A DNA stretch of 50,422 bases from an uncultured Muribaculaceae bacterium (GCA_910583775.1 CAJTYD010000009.1:1-50422), one strand, 5' to 3'; positions 9,010 to 17,458 are shown, counted from the first letter of the stretch. The notes: generated by a model not told the origin, from the sequence alone. Made by a program: numbers and translations.

Positions 9010-9037
9010 CAGAGCATTCAGCTCTGCTTGAATTTTT
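9010..9037 (+). terminator. Probable weak terminator after the tam operon
   Basis: CAGAGC (9010-9015) and GCTCTG (9021-9026) form a six-pair hairpin followed by CTTGAATTTTTAAT. The T run starts a few bases after the stem, so efficiency is uncertain. Confidence 0.45.
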
Positions 9038-9111
9038 AATTAAAATAACATTACAAGGGGTGAAATTATATCAAAAATGATGTTTTATAACATGATGTCG
9101 GGATTTTTTTG

Positions 9112-9119
9112 TAATTTTG
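9112..9119 (+). promoter_or_regulatory. -7 box of the typA promoter
   Basis: TAATTTTG (9112-9119) fits the Bacteroidetes -7 motif; a -33 TTTG at the right distance is not clear (TTTT near 9083-9086). This placement makes an upstream in-frame ATG at 9117 impossible as the start and supports 9141. Confidence 0.5.
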
Positions 9120-9140
9120 CAACGCAAAAATAAACAAAAG

Positions 9141-10937
9141 ATGCAAGACATCAGAAATATCGCGATAATCGCCCATGTCGATCATGGGAAAACCACACTT
9201 GTAGACAAGATGCTTCTCGCCGGCCATCTCTTCAGAGACAATCAGAGCACCGGCGAACTGATACTCGACAACAACGATCTGGAACGCGAACGCGGCATAA
9301 CGATCCTGTCGAAAAACGTATCGATCAACTATAAAGGGACCAAGATAAATATCATCGACACTCCGGGGCACGCCGACTTCGGAGGCGAGGTTGAGCGCGT
9401 GCTCAACATGGCCGACGGCTGTCTTCTGCTTGTCGACGCTTTCGAGGGGCCGATGCCTCAGACGCGTTTCGTGCTTCAGAAAGCTATCCAGATGGGGCTC
9501 AAGCCCGTTGTAGTCGTCAACAAGGTTGACAAACCCAACTGTCGCCCCGACGAAGTGAACGAGATGGTTTTCGACCTTATGTTCAACCTCGACGCTACAG
9601 AAGACCAGCTCGATTTCCCGACAATCTACGGCTCTGCGAAGCAGAACTGGATGTCGACCGACTGGCGCAAGCCCACCGAAGACATCACGGCCGTGCTCGA
9701 CGCCATTATAGATAACATTCCCGCTCCCACACAGCTTGAGGGAGACCCTCAGATGCTCATCACGAGCCTTGACTTCAGCAACTATGTTGGCCGTATCGCC
9801 ATCGGCCGCGTTCACCGCGGTACGCTTCGCGAGGGCATGGAGCTCGGCCTCTGCAAGAAAGACGGCACCGTGACGCGCCAGCGCATCAAGGAGTTACACA
9901 CCTTCGAGGGTATGGGCCGCAAGAGGGTGCAGGAGGTATCGAGCGGCGACATCTGCGCCATCGTCGGCCTCGAGAGCTTCGAGATCGGCGACACTCTGAC
10001 TCTTTTCGACAATCCGGAGTCTTTGCCGCGCATCGCCATCGACGAACCGACCATGTCGATGACCTTCACCATCAACGACTCTCCCTTCTTTGGCAAGGAC
10101 GGCAAGTATGTGACATCGCGCCATATCAACGACCGTCTGGAGCGTGAGCTCGACCGTAACCTCGCCCTCCGCGTGGAGAAAGGTGCGACAGAAGACAAAT
10201 GGACAGTGTTCGGACGCGGCGTGCTGCATCTTTCGATCCTTATCGAGACGATGCGCCGCGAGGGATACGAACTCCAGGTCGGACAGCCGCAGGTGATCAT
10301 CAAGGAAATCGACGGCAAGAAATGCGAGCCTGTGGAGGCCCTGACGATAAATGTGCCCGAGGAATATTCATCGAAGGTGGTTGATATGGTTACGCGCCGC
10401 AAGGGAGAGATCGTCTCCATGGATACGCGCAACGACCGTATAGACATCGAGTTCACCATCCCGTCGAGAGGCATCATCGGTCTGCGAAACAACGTGCTGA
10501 CTGCAACAGCGGGCGAGGCCATCATGGCCCACCGTTTCCTGGAGTATCAGCCCTGGAAGGGCGATATCGAACGACGCACCAACGGCTCTCTTATAGCCAT
10601 GGAGGCCGGTACCGCCTACGCCTACGCCATCGACAAGCTCCAGGACCGCGGACGCTTCTTCATCTTCCCGCAGGAGGAGGTCTATGCCGGCCAGGTGGTG
10701 GGCGAGAACGCGAAGGACAACGATATCGTGGTCAACGTTACAAAATCGAAGAAACTCACCAATATGCGTGCTTCCGGCGCCGACGACAAGGCAAGGATCG
10801 TGCCGCCTGTGGTGTTTTCTCTCGAGGAGGCGCTCGAATATATAAAGGAGGACGAGTATGTGGAGGTGACGCCCAACCATATCCGTCTGCGCAAGATCAT
10901 CCTCGATGAAAACGAACGCAAGAGAGCCTCGCGATAA
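9141..10937 (+). CDS. typA: Ribosome-associated GTPase TypA/BipA
   Basis: A 598-residue translational GTPase. The G motifs are in order at the N-terminus: AHVDHGKTTL (G1), RGITI (G2), DTPGHADF (G3), NKVDKP (G4) and the GSAK region (G5). Elongation-factor-like beta-barrel, domain III/V and the BipA-specific C-terminal domain (SRGIIGLRNNVLT onward) follow. BipA binds 70S ribosomes and helps 50S assembly, especially under stress or cold. The start MQDIRNIAIIAHVDHGK at 9141 is chosen because it matches the family N-terminus and the ATG eight codons upstream lies in the promoter. A terminator-like hairpin is present at 11056-11094. Confidence 0.97.
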   Translation: MQDIRNIAIIAHVDHGKTTLVDKMLLAGHLFRDNQSTGELILDNNDLERERGITILSKNVSINYKGTKINIIDTPGHADFGGEVERVLNMADGCLLLVDAFEGPMPQTRFVLQKAIQMGLKPVVVVNKVDKPNCRPDEVNEMVFDLMFNLDATEDQLDFPTIYGSAKQNWMSTDWRKPTEDITAVLDAIIDNIPAPTQLEGDPQMLITSLDFSNYVGRIAIGRVHRGTLREGMELGLCKKDGTVTRQRIKELHTFEGMGRKRVQEVSSGDICAIVGLESFEIGDTLTLFDNPESLPRIAIDEPTMSMTFTINDSPFFGKDGKYVTSRHINDRLERELDRNLALRVEKGATEDKWTVFGRGVLHLSILIETMRREGYELQVGQPQVIIKEIDGKKCEPVEALTINVPEEYSSKVVDMVTRRKGEIVSMDTRNDRIDIEFTIPSRGIIGLRNNVLTATAGEAIMAHRFLEYQPWKGDIERRTNGSLIAMEAGTAYAYAIDKLQDRGRFFIFPQEEVYAGQVVGENAKDNDIVVNVTKSKKLTNMRASGADDKARIVPPVVFSLEEALEYIKEDEYVEVTPNHIRLRKIILDENERKRASR

Positions 10938-11055
10938 TTGATCTCAGAACTCTTTGACGTGCAGGAGTGTTATATATGTAAAGAAAGACATATATTACAT
11001 GTTCTCCGGCCGCGCGAAGCTGCCCTGAGGGTAATATAATAGTACAAATAATCAG

Positions 11056-11094
11056 GACCGAGGCAAAACAGCGGATTTTGTCTCGGTCTTTTTT
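11056..11094 (+). terminator. Strong intrinsic terminator, possibly an attenuator for the permease
   Basis: GACCGAGGCAAAA (11056-11068) pairs with TTTTGTCTCGGTC (11076-11088; one G-T pair) and is followed by TTTTTT. It ends only 17 bases before the ATG of the APC permease. Either it terminates typA and the permease promoter lies upstream of it, or it acts as an attenuator in the permease leader. A second AT-rich hairpin, TATATATGT with ACATATATT, lies near 10970-10995. Confidence 0.8.
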
Positions 11095-11111
11095 GCATCT
11101 GCAAGTCTACA

Positions 11112-12545
11112 ATGATCGAAAAAGGTAAAAAATTGGGATTCTGGTCGCTTGTGGCCATAGTGTTCGGCATGATGGTTGGCTCGGGACTATACAACATCCC
11201 GCAGAATCTTGCCGCCGGGGCCGGCCCGGCGTCGGTGGGGGTCGCCTGGGTGGTAACAGGGGCCGGTATGCTCCTGCTTGTGGCCACTTTCAAACTCCTT
11301 TGCGACCGCCGTCCTGATCTTGATGCCGGCATCTATCAGTACGCCCAGGAGTGTTTCGGCAATTTCACAGGCTTCAACATCGCCTGGGGGTACTGGCTCT
11401 GCGCTTCGTTCGCCAACGTGGCCTACGCCGTGATGCTCAACGACTCCTTCGGTGCTTTTTTTCCGGTTCTTCTTGGTCACCGATGGCCCACGCTGGTTTT
11501 CGGCTCCGCGCTTATCTGGCTGATGTTCTTCATCGTGGCCGCCGGTATCCGTACCGCCAAATTCATCAACACTTTTCTTGCGGTGCTTAAGGTCGTGGCG
11601 ATCCTGCTGGTGGCGGTGTTGCTGACGATCAATATCCGTCTGGGCATCTTCGACTTCAATTTCTCTACCGAGTTCGGTTCGGGAGAAACGATGCTCGGGC
11701 AGGTGAAAAGCACGATGCTTGTCACGCTTTGGTGCTTTATCGGCATCGAGGGGGCTGTGATGATGTCGGCGCGTGCGAAAAGGCCCGAAGATGTAGGACG
11801 GGCGAGCGTTACCGGCTTCCTTATTTCATGGGGCCTGTATGTGCTTATATCGCTGCTATCGTTCGGCGTGATGACCCGCGCACGGCTTTCGGGGCTCGAC
11901 GATCCGTCGGTAGCATACGTGCTGCGTGACATCTGCGGCGACTGGGCCTATTATTTCGTGATTCTTTCGGTTATCGTCTCGCTGCTCGGGGGCTGGGTGG
12001 CGTGGACTCTGGTCTGCGCGCAGGTGCCATACGAGGCGGCCGTGGTGAAGATATTTCCTAAGTCGTTCCTGCGTCTCAACAGCCAGGGGATGCCGGCGTT
12101 CGGACTCTTTGTGGCGAGTCTGGTGATGCAGTTTTTCCTTGTGCTCGTTATGATGGCCGACGACGTCTACATGGCCGCGCTGACGATCACGGGAATGATG
12201 ATTCTTCCGGCTTATCTTTCGGGAGGCGTCTATCTCTGCAAGCTTAGTTTCCATCCCGAGGAGATCAGGCAGCGCGACCGCAAGGCACTTCTGCGTTACA
12301 GATTCACCGGCATTCTTTGCACGCTTTTCTGCCTCTGGATGATATATGCGGGAGGCGTCAGCCTGTTTCTTTTCACATCATTCTTTTATCTTGCGGGAAT
12401 AGGTTTCTATTTCAAGTCGCGCAACGAGCGCCGTCTTGCCGGGAAGGCCTCCTTCGCCCGAGGCGACCGCATCATGTTCCTCCTTCTCGCAGCAGCGCTC
12501 GTCGCGTCGAGTATCCTTATTGCCAACGGATACTCTCCGCTTTAA
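11112..12545 (+). CDS. APC-family amino-acid permease/antiporter
   Basis: A 477-residue inner-membrane transporter with about 12 hydrophobic helices. The N-terminus FWSLVAIVFGMMVGSGLYNI contains the G-x-G-like TM1 substrate motif of the APC superfamily. The segment VTLWCFIGIEGAVMMSARAKRPEDVGRA near 205-232 matches the TM6 and intracellular loop of the basic amino-acid/polyamine antiporter group (ArcD-like). An arginine/ornithine or polyamine exchanger is therefore likely, but substrate cannot be fixed from sequence. No arginine deiminase gene is nearby. It ends in TAA at the border of the 12546-12923 repeat. Confidence 0.88.
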   Translation: MIEKGKKLGFWSLVAIVFGMMVGSGLYNIPQNLAAGAGPASVGVAWVVTGAGMLLLVATFKLLCDRRPDLDAGIYQYAQECFGNFTGFNIAWGYWLCASFANVAYAVMLNDSFGAFFPVLLGHRWPTLVFGSALIWLMFFIVAAGIRTAKFINTFLAVLKVVAILLVAVLLTINIRLGIFDFNFSTEFGSGETMLGQVKSTMLVTLWCFIGIEGAVMMSARAKRPEDVGRASVTGFLISWGLYVLISLLSFGVMTRARLSGLDDPSVAYVLRDICGDWAYYFVILSVIVSLLGGWVAWTLVCAQVPYEAAVVKIFPKSFLRLNSQGMPAFGLFVASLVMQFFLVLVMMADDVYMAALTITGMMILPAYLSGGVYLCKLSFHPEEIRQRDRKALLRYRFTGILCTLFCLWMIYAGGVSLFLFTSFFYLAGIGFYFKSRNERRLAGKASFARGDRIMFLLLAAALVASSILIANGYSPL

Positions 12546-12923
12546 TTAGCAATTAGTAATTAATCCTCCCGCAAAGGGGCAAGAGGGCCCGCAAAGGATT
12601 CTACCGCAAAGCATTATCGATTGTAGGCGCATCGCTTTGGGATGTTTAAGATGAGGAGATTGCGTCTTCGACTTTTAGAGCACGCAGAGCCAGCCGCTAA
12701 AACGATGCCGAAAAACATTATGGAATCCTCCGCGCGTCAGCCCTCGGCGCACTCTAAAAGCCGAAGGCGCACCCTCTGAATTGAGACAAACCGGAAAAAA
12801 GCCTTTGCGGGAAACCTCTGCGGGCCCTCTTGCCCCTGCGGGATGGTCATACATCGGAGTATTAAAGATATGCATCAGGCTATAAACTTAACGCACCACT
12901 AATGATTTCTAATTACTAATTGA
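12546..12923. repeat. Convergent-gene spacer element, copy I
   Basis: A non-coding element that fills the whole gap between the permease stop and the rsgA stop. Its ends are inverted repeats (CAATTAGTAATTA on the left, TAATTACTAATTG on the right). Inside is a second long inverted repeat: an arm of about 45 bp with CCGCAAAGGGGCAAGAGGGC near 12570 pairs with the complement near 12805-12845, and a third pairing joins CTTTTAGAG (about 12673) with CTCTAAAAG (about 12753). Positions 12561-12905 are about 95% identical by eye to 37770-38115. No open frame in it looks real. Confidence 0.85.
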
Positions 12924-13898
12924 TTAAAAGGGTTTGCGGTATTTGTCGTCTTCGGTGAGCTCGTCGAGGATGGAGAGGTAGGAGGCATAGCGGCTTTGCG
13001 GAATCTCATTCGCCTCTACCGCCGGCACCACGGCGCACCCGGGCTCGCCGGTATGCTTGCAGTCGCTGTAACGGCATTTCGACCCGACGCGGAATATCTC
13101 AGGGAAGAAATGCGACACTTCCGTGGGCTTGAAGTCGATCGTGCCGAATCCTTTCACCCCCGGAATGTCGATAAGTGCGCCCCCGCAGGGGAGGTCGACC
13201 ATTTCCGAAAATGTGGTGGTGTGTGTGCCGGTATGGAATATTTCGGAAATCTTCCCTGTCTTAAGTCTCGCGCCGGGCACGAGCGCATTGATGAGCGAGG
13301 ATTTCCCGACGCCGCTGTTCCCGGCCAGGAGCGATGTCTTTCCGCACAGCGCCTCCTTAAGTGCCTTTATGTTCTCGCCGGTTTCGGCCGAAACCAGGAT
13401 GACGCTGTATCCTATGCTTTCATACATCATCTCGACGGCTTCTGCATAGTCGCGGTCGTCGTCGCTCCAGATATCCGATTTGTTTATTACGATCATTGCC
13501 GCGACGTTATAGGCTTCGGCCGTGGCGAGGAAACGGTCTATGAAAGTGAGAGGAGTTTCCGGATCCTTGATCGAGGCTACAAGAACGGCGAGGTCAAGAT
13601 TGGAGGCCAGAATGTGGGATTCTTTCGAAAGATTGGAGGCTCTGCGGATTATATAGTTCCTGCGGGTATGGATGGCAGTGATGTAATCGGCGTCCTCGGC
13701 GGATTTAGATAGGTTCACGATGTCGCCTACTGCCACGGGATTCGTCGTTCGGATGCCCTTGATACGGAAGTTGCCCTTAATTCGGCAGGGAACCTCCGTT
13801 CCGTCGGGGGTACGCACGATATATGAGCTTCCGGTGTTGCGGATCACCACGCCAGTCTGCGTTTCCGCAGGAGCCGTATTTTCTTTCTTCTTAGCCAT
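12924..13898 (-). CDS. rsgA: Small ribosomal subunit biogenesis GTPase RsgA
   Basis: A 324-residue circularly permuted GTPase. An OB-fold N-terminal domain (about 15-75) is followed by G motifs in permuted order: INKSD (G4, near residue 140), GNSGVGKSSLIN (G1, near 192) and DIPGVKGF (G3, near 246). The C-terminal zinc motif is present as C-x-x-x-x-C-x-H-x5-C in the CRYSDCKHTGEPGC stretch. RsgA releases late assembly factors and checks the 30S decoding centre. The gene is convergent with the APC permease; its stop TAA lies at the edge of the repeat element. Confidence 0.97.
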   Translation of the reverse strand: MAKKKENTAPAETQTGVVIRNTGSSYIVRTPDGTEVPCRIKGNFRIKGIRTTNPVAVGDIVNLSKSAEDADYITAIHTRRNYIIRRASNLSKESHILASNLDLAVLVASIKDPETPLTFIDRFLATAEAYNVAAMIVINKSDIWSDDDRDYAEAVEMMYESIGYSVILVSAETGENIKALKEALCGKTSLLAGNSGVGKSSLINALVPGARLKTGKISEIFHTGTHTTTFSEMVDLPCGGALIDIPGVKGFGTIDFKPTEVSHFFPEIFRVGSKCRYSDCKHTGEPGCAVVPAVEANEIPQSRYASYLSILDELTEDDKYRKPF

Positions 13899-14112
13899 TC
13901 TCTAACTTAAATAAGTACAAAATTAACACAAAAATAGGGCATTTTATTAACAAAAATGCTGCCGACGTTGTTAAAATAATAGAATTATAGTACTAAAATG
14001 TTGAAAATCTGCAATAAATTTTGAAATTCAATAATTTTTGCAGATCTTTGCATTGTAAAATAACTTGAATAAGAAAAAGTAACACCTAATTTAAATAAAA
14101 AATTAAGTAAAA

Positions 14113-14319
14113 ATGAACATCGAATCAATTGGAACCTGGGCCGGTGAGGTTTATAAAGCCCTCGAATCGTCCGATACCCGTATGCTTGGCCTTAAAGGGA
14201 TCAAAAAGGCAACAAAGCTTAAAAAAGATGAGATTATGGCAGCTCTCGGCTGGCTCGGCAGAGAGGGCAAGATCGTTATCGCCACAAACGATGACGACAT
14301 AGTCGTTAACCTTGTGTAA
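14113..14319 (+). CDS. Small winged helix-turn-helix protein (DUF2582 type)
   Basis: A 68-residue single-domain protein. The sequence MNIESIGTWAGEVYKALE followed by GLKGIKKATKLKKDEI, ALGWLGREGKI and a short final hairpin fits the DUF2582 winged-helix family, common in Bacteroidetes and archaea. Such proteins are presumed DNA-binding, with no known target. The AT-rich 214-bp region before it holds the promoter; a TAATTTTTG-like box is near 14031. It is monocistronic: a hairpin with a T run follows eight bases after the stop. Confidence 0.85.
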   Translation: MNIESIGTWAGEVYKALESSDTRMLGLKGIKKATKLKKDEIMAALGWLGREGKIVIATNDDDIVVNLV

Positions 14320-14326
14320 GCTTATC

Positions 14327-14355
14327 AACTGTTTAGAAAATATAAACAGTTTTTA
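14327..14355 (+). terminator. Terminator-like hairpin after the winged-helix gene
   Basis: AACTGTTTA (14327-14335) pairs with TAAACAGTT (14343-14351) and is followed by TTTAG. The same ACTGTTTA sequence is reused in the terminal repeat of the hairpin element that begins at 14356. Confidence 0.55.
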
Positions 14356-14536
14356 GAAACTGTTTAAATTTCTTTCGAAAAATTTATTATAGTATTTTTT
14401 CAAGGCTTTTAAGAATCTTTTTGGCTGTTTCCGCCAAGTTTCGGCAGTCGAAACCGAAAGGTTTCTCCTTTCTCAACTTGCGAAAACATCCCAAAAATCT
14501 TCTCAAATTCCTTTGAAAATAAATTTAAACAGTTTC
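14356..14536. repeat. Hairpin element, copy 2 of 3
   Basis: Perfect 16-bp terminal inverted repeats: GAAACTGTTTAAATTT (14356-14371) and AAATTTAAACAGTTTC (14521-14536). The core carries CAAGTT/AACTTG, the conserved CAGTC, an inner stem GAAACC-GAAA-GGTTTC (14450-14465) and TCCTT. The flanking AATCTTTTTGG and CCCAAAAATCTTC can also pair. It occupies half of the 14320-14689 gap; the rest holds two terminators and the folP upstream region. Confidence 0.8.
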
Positions 14537-14551
14537 TAAGACTTCGTCGCA

Positions 14552-14577
14552 GAATCGATCGAAAGTCGATTCTTTTT
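14552..14577 (+). terminator. Terminator-like hairpin
   Basis: GAATCGA (14552-14558) pairs with TCGATTC (14566-14572), followed by TTTTT. It lies directly after hairpin element 2. Confidence 0.65.
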
Positions 14578-14588
14578 CTTATAGAAAG

Positions 14589-14618
14589 GAGACATTCCGT
14601 ACGGATGTCTCTTTTTTT
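14589..14618 (+). terminator. Second terminator in tandem
   Basis: GAGACATTCC (14589-14598) pairs, with one bulge, with GGATGTCTC (14603-14611) around GTAC, followed by seven T. With the preceding hairpin this insulates folP from upstream transcription. Confidence 0.75.
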
Positions 14619-14689
14619 GTGTCGGATTTTTTGTTAAATTCGCATATTATTGCTCCCAAAACGAGGAGCGCCTATTATCAACTTCAGCA

Positions 14690-15541
14690 ATGAGCAGGAA
14701 AAAGAGCTATTCAATCCGGGTTGGAGGCGACCTGATGAGTCTTGACACACCGAAAGTGATGGGAATCATCAACGTCACTCCCGACAGTTTCTATTCGGGC
14801 AGCCGGTGTGGCGACAGGGCCGCGGTGCGCGCCCGCGTTCGCGAGATGCGTAGTGAAGGAGCCGATATTCTTGATATCGGCGGCTATTCTTCGCGCCCCG
14901 GGGCTCAGGATGTGAGCCCCGAGGAGGAATACCGGCGTCTTGCCGAAGGACTCGCCGCAATCCGCGAGGAGTGGCCCGAAGCCATCGTCTCGGTCGATAC
15001 GTTTCGAGCTGCGGTTGCCCGCCGCTGCGTCGAAGACTGGAAGGTTGACATCATCAACGATATCGGCGGAGGAACGCTCGACCCTGAAATGTTCCCTGCC
15101 GTGGCCGATCTCGGCGTCGCCTACGTGCTCATGCATACACGCGGCACACCGGCTACCATGCGTAATCTTACAGATTACGAAGATGTTACGGCAGAGGTGC
15201 TGGAGGATCTGGCTTTTAAGGCCGACCGGCTTCGCGAGGCGGGTGTGGCCGACGTCATTATCGACCCCGGATTCGGATTCGCAAAGACCGTGGAGCAGAA
15301 TTTCAGGATGCTCGCCGAGCTCGATGTCTTCCATGAGATCGGCGCGCCGGTGCTTGCCGGCGTCTCGCGCAAGACGATGATATGGAAGACCCTCGGCATC
15401 ACGCCCGAGGAGAGCGCCGACGGAACCCAGGTGCTCCACACGGTAGCGCTCATGAACGGAGCGGATATCCTGCGTGTACACGATGTAAAACCCGCCGTGC
15501 AGGCCGTAAGACTGATTTCGGCATTGAGTGAGATTGTATGA
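14690..15541 (+). CDS. folP: Dihydropteroate synthase
   Basis: A 283-residue TIM-barrel enzyme that joins p-aminobenzoate to dihydropterin pyrophosphate in folate synthesis. The signatures are in place: GIINVTPDSF (residues 25-34) with the pyrophosphate loop, LDIGGYSSRPGA (61-72), SVDTF (101-105), INDIGGG (122-128), DPGFGFAK, the SRKTMIWK loop (about 230) and RVHD near 266. This is the target of sulfonamides; no obvious resistance change can be judged. Its TGA overlaps the cdaA ATG by four bases, so the two are translationally coupled. Tandem terminators upstream imply its own promoter. Confidence 0.97.
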   Translation: MSRKKSYSIRVGGDLMSLDTPKVMGIINVTPDSFYSGSRCGDRAAVRARVREMRSEGADILDIGGYSSRPGAQDVSPEEEYRRLAEGLAAIREEWPEAIVSVDTFRAAVARRCVEDWKVDIINDIGGGTLDPEMFPAVADLGVAYVLMHTRGTPATMRNLTDYEDVTAEVLEDLAFKADRLREAGVADVIIDPGFGFAKTVEQNFRMLAELDVFHEIGAPVLAGVSRKTMIWKTLGITPEESADGTQVLHTVALMNGADILRVHDVKPAVQAVRLISALSEIV

Positions 15542-16302
15542 TAGATTTCGGAATAAAGGATATCGTCGACATTCTGATAGTGGCATTGCTGCTGTTCTAT
15601 CTTTATCGTCTGATGAAGAACAGCGGCACTCTGAGTCTTTTTTATGGAGTGCTTGCCTTTATAGTGATATGGGTCGTGGCGTTCGAGATTTTCGACATGC
15701 GGCTGACAGGCACGATCGTCGACAAGTTCATGAGTATCGGTCTTATCGTGCTCGTGATCCTGTTTCAGGACCAGATAAAGCGTTTCCTGATAGATATAGG
15801 AAGCCAGGGGCGCTGGAAACATTTCCGCAGGCTCTTTCATCATTCCGCCAAAGACGATGATTCGGATCATTCCGAAATTATGAATGTTGTCTATGCATGC
15901 ATGTCGATGTCCAAATCCAAAACGGGCGCCCTGATAGTATTCCAAAGGAAGGTGCCTCTCGCCGATTATGAGAAAACAGGCGATATCATAGATGCCGACA
16001 TCAACGTGCGCCTTATCGAGAATATCTTTTTCAAGAATTCACCTCTTCATGACGGCGCCATGATTATCGACAATCACAGAATCAAATCGGTGGGATGTAT
16101 TCTCCCGGTGAGCCATGACATGAATATTCCCAAAAGACTCGGTCTCCGGCATCGTGCGGCGCTTGGCATGAGTCAGGTCACGGATGCCATCTGCGTGATT
16201 GTAAGCGAGGAGACCGGCAGGATCTCGGTTGCCCGGGAGGGAGCGCTGACGGTGAATGTCTCGACGATCGACCTGGAGCATATCCTCTCGTCGGCGATTT
16301 AG
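15538..16302 (+). CDS. cdaA: Diadenylate cyclase CdaA
   Basis: A 254-residue membrane enzyme that makes cyclic di-AMP from two ATP. Three N-terminal hydrophobic helices (about 9-24, 34-50, 62-79) precede the DisA_N/DAC catalytic domain. The catalytic DGA (residues 172-174, in PLHDGAMII) and RHR (204-206, in LGLRHRAALG) motifs are intact. It overlaps folP by ATGA. Second-messenger control of osmolytes and envelope stress is the usual role. No phosphodiesterase or regulator gene is nearby. Confidence 0.95.
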   Translation: MIDFGIKDIVDILIVALLLFYLYRLMKNSGTLSLFYGVLAFIVIWVVAFEIFDMRLTGTIVDKFMSIGLIVLVILFQDQIKRFLIDIGSQGRWKHFRRLFHHSAKDDDSDHSEIMNVVYACMSMSKSKTGALIVFQRKVPLADYEKTGDIIDADINVRLIENIFFKNSPLHDGAMIIDNHRIKSVGCILPVSHDMNIPKRLGLRHRAALGMSQVTDAICVIVSEETGRISVAREGALTVNVSTIDLEHILSSAI

Positions 16303-16315
16303 AGCCTTTCCCTTT

Positions 16316-16346
16316 ATAAACGGTATTTTGAATAAACGGTATTTTG
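16316..16346. repeat. 15-bp direct repeat between cdaA and the porQ-like gene
   Basis: ATAAACGGTATTTTG occurs at 16316-16330 and again at 16332-16346, just before the stop codon of the minus-strand gene at 16351. Confidence 0.7.
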
Positions 16347-16350
16347 TGGT

Positions 16351-17412
16351 TTAGAGGTAATCGCCGATGGCGAGATTGAGGTTTACCATCAGCGAGGAGG
16401 CCGAACGGTGAGGCATGGCGTAAGCTACGCCGATGCCGAAGGATTTCACCTTTATCCCGGTTCCTATCGAGAATCCGGAAAGAAAATTGCGCCGGTATGC
16501 CGACATATCGGTGCGTGTCTTATAATTATATCCTAAGGCTACATAAAACTTTTCGGATGGGGAATACTGCACTCCGAATGTGAGATGGCGGAAAAGGTTG
16601 GAGAAGAATCCGGATTTTATTTCCGTGGCCACCTCTCCGTCATCGGTTTTGTGAGAGTAATACGGCAGTTTCCATCTGGTAAGGTTTTCCGCTCCCACGG
16701 AGATCTGGATGGGGGAGGAGGCTACGGTCTGCATGTATGCGATACGGATGTCGAATGGGAGGCGGTTGTAAGCAGTCTCGAATCTTTTGATCTGACCTCC
16801 CATGTTGGCGAGCACCAGGGAAAGGGAAAGGTCTTTCTCCTCATTATAATAGTTCACGCCCAGGTCCAGGGCCATGGCGAATGCCGAATAGGATTCGTAA
16901 TGGCTGTATATCATTTTCATTGTGATGCCGCCGCGGAGTCGGTCGGTGATGTCGTGGGAGTATGAGCCGTCGATCACGATGTCTGCGGCCGAGAAGGTAC
17001 CCGATGATGAGCCGTCCGCCTCGTATCCCTTGAAAGAGCCGAAGTTGAGATATCTGATTCCGGCAGCCCAGGCCGACCGCTCGGAGGCGGCCATTCCGAA
17101 GTTCGCGCTTGCGAAATTCGACGATCCGAGGTAGTGCATGTATGCCACGCCGGCCTGCATGTCGATCTCCGGGCCGAGGAGGGCAGGGTTTGCGTTTACA
17201 AGCGAGATGTCGTCGTCGATGATCGCGGCTCCGTTGCCACCCAAAGCGAAGGCATGGGCCGACGAGGGGATTTTCAGAAAATCGTATGAGGAGAACGAAG
17301 ACTGAGCGACCGCCTCTCCGCAGAGATGCGGAGACAAAAGGGCTGTGGCGGCGTAGATGATCCCGACGCCGAGCCGCTGTCTGAGCCGATATCTTCGAAT
17401 GAAAGCCTTCAT
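16351..17412 (-). CDS. PorV/PorQ-family outer-membrane protein (PorQ-like)
   Basis: A 353-residue protein. A long basic N-terminus with a hydrophobic signal ends around AVAQ (residue 37). The motif SAHAFALGGNGAAIIDDDISLVNANPALLG is typical of the PorV/PorQ group of FadL-like barrels, where a conserved segment near the N-terminus of the mature protein includes N-P-A. The remainder shows alternating hydrophobic strands and ends in a beta-strand-like tail (LMVNLNLAIGDYL). PorQ is linked with the type IX secretion system in Bacteroidetes. No other secretion genes are in the window. The subfamily call is less certain than the barrel family. Confidence 0.75.
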   Translation of the reverse strand: MKAFIRRYRLRQRLGVGIIYAATALLSPHLCGEAVAQSSFSSYDFLKIPSSAHAFALGGNGAAIIDDDISLVNANPALLGPEIDMQAGVAYMHYLGSSNFASANFGMAASERSAWAAGIRYLNFGSFKGYEADGSSSGTFSAADIVIDGSYSHDITDRLRGGITMKMIYSHYESYSAFAMALDLGVNYYNEEKDLSLSLVLANMGGQIKRFETAYNRLPFDIRIAYMQTVASSPIQISVGAENLTRWKLPYYSHKTDDGEVATEIKSGFFSNLFRHLTFGVQYSPSEKFYVALGYNYKTRTDMSAYRRNFLSGFSIGTGIKVKSFGIGVAYAMPHRSASSLMVNLNLAIGDYL

Positions 17413-17458
17413 TACGATATAAACGGATATCCATGGGTCTTTATTTTCAGAAGCCTTC

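Noticed and set aside
12675..12875. A 66-codon minus-strand frame within spacer element copy I
   Set aside because: The matching frame is not kept in copy II, and the sequence is better explained by inverted-repeat structure.
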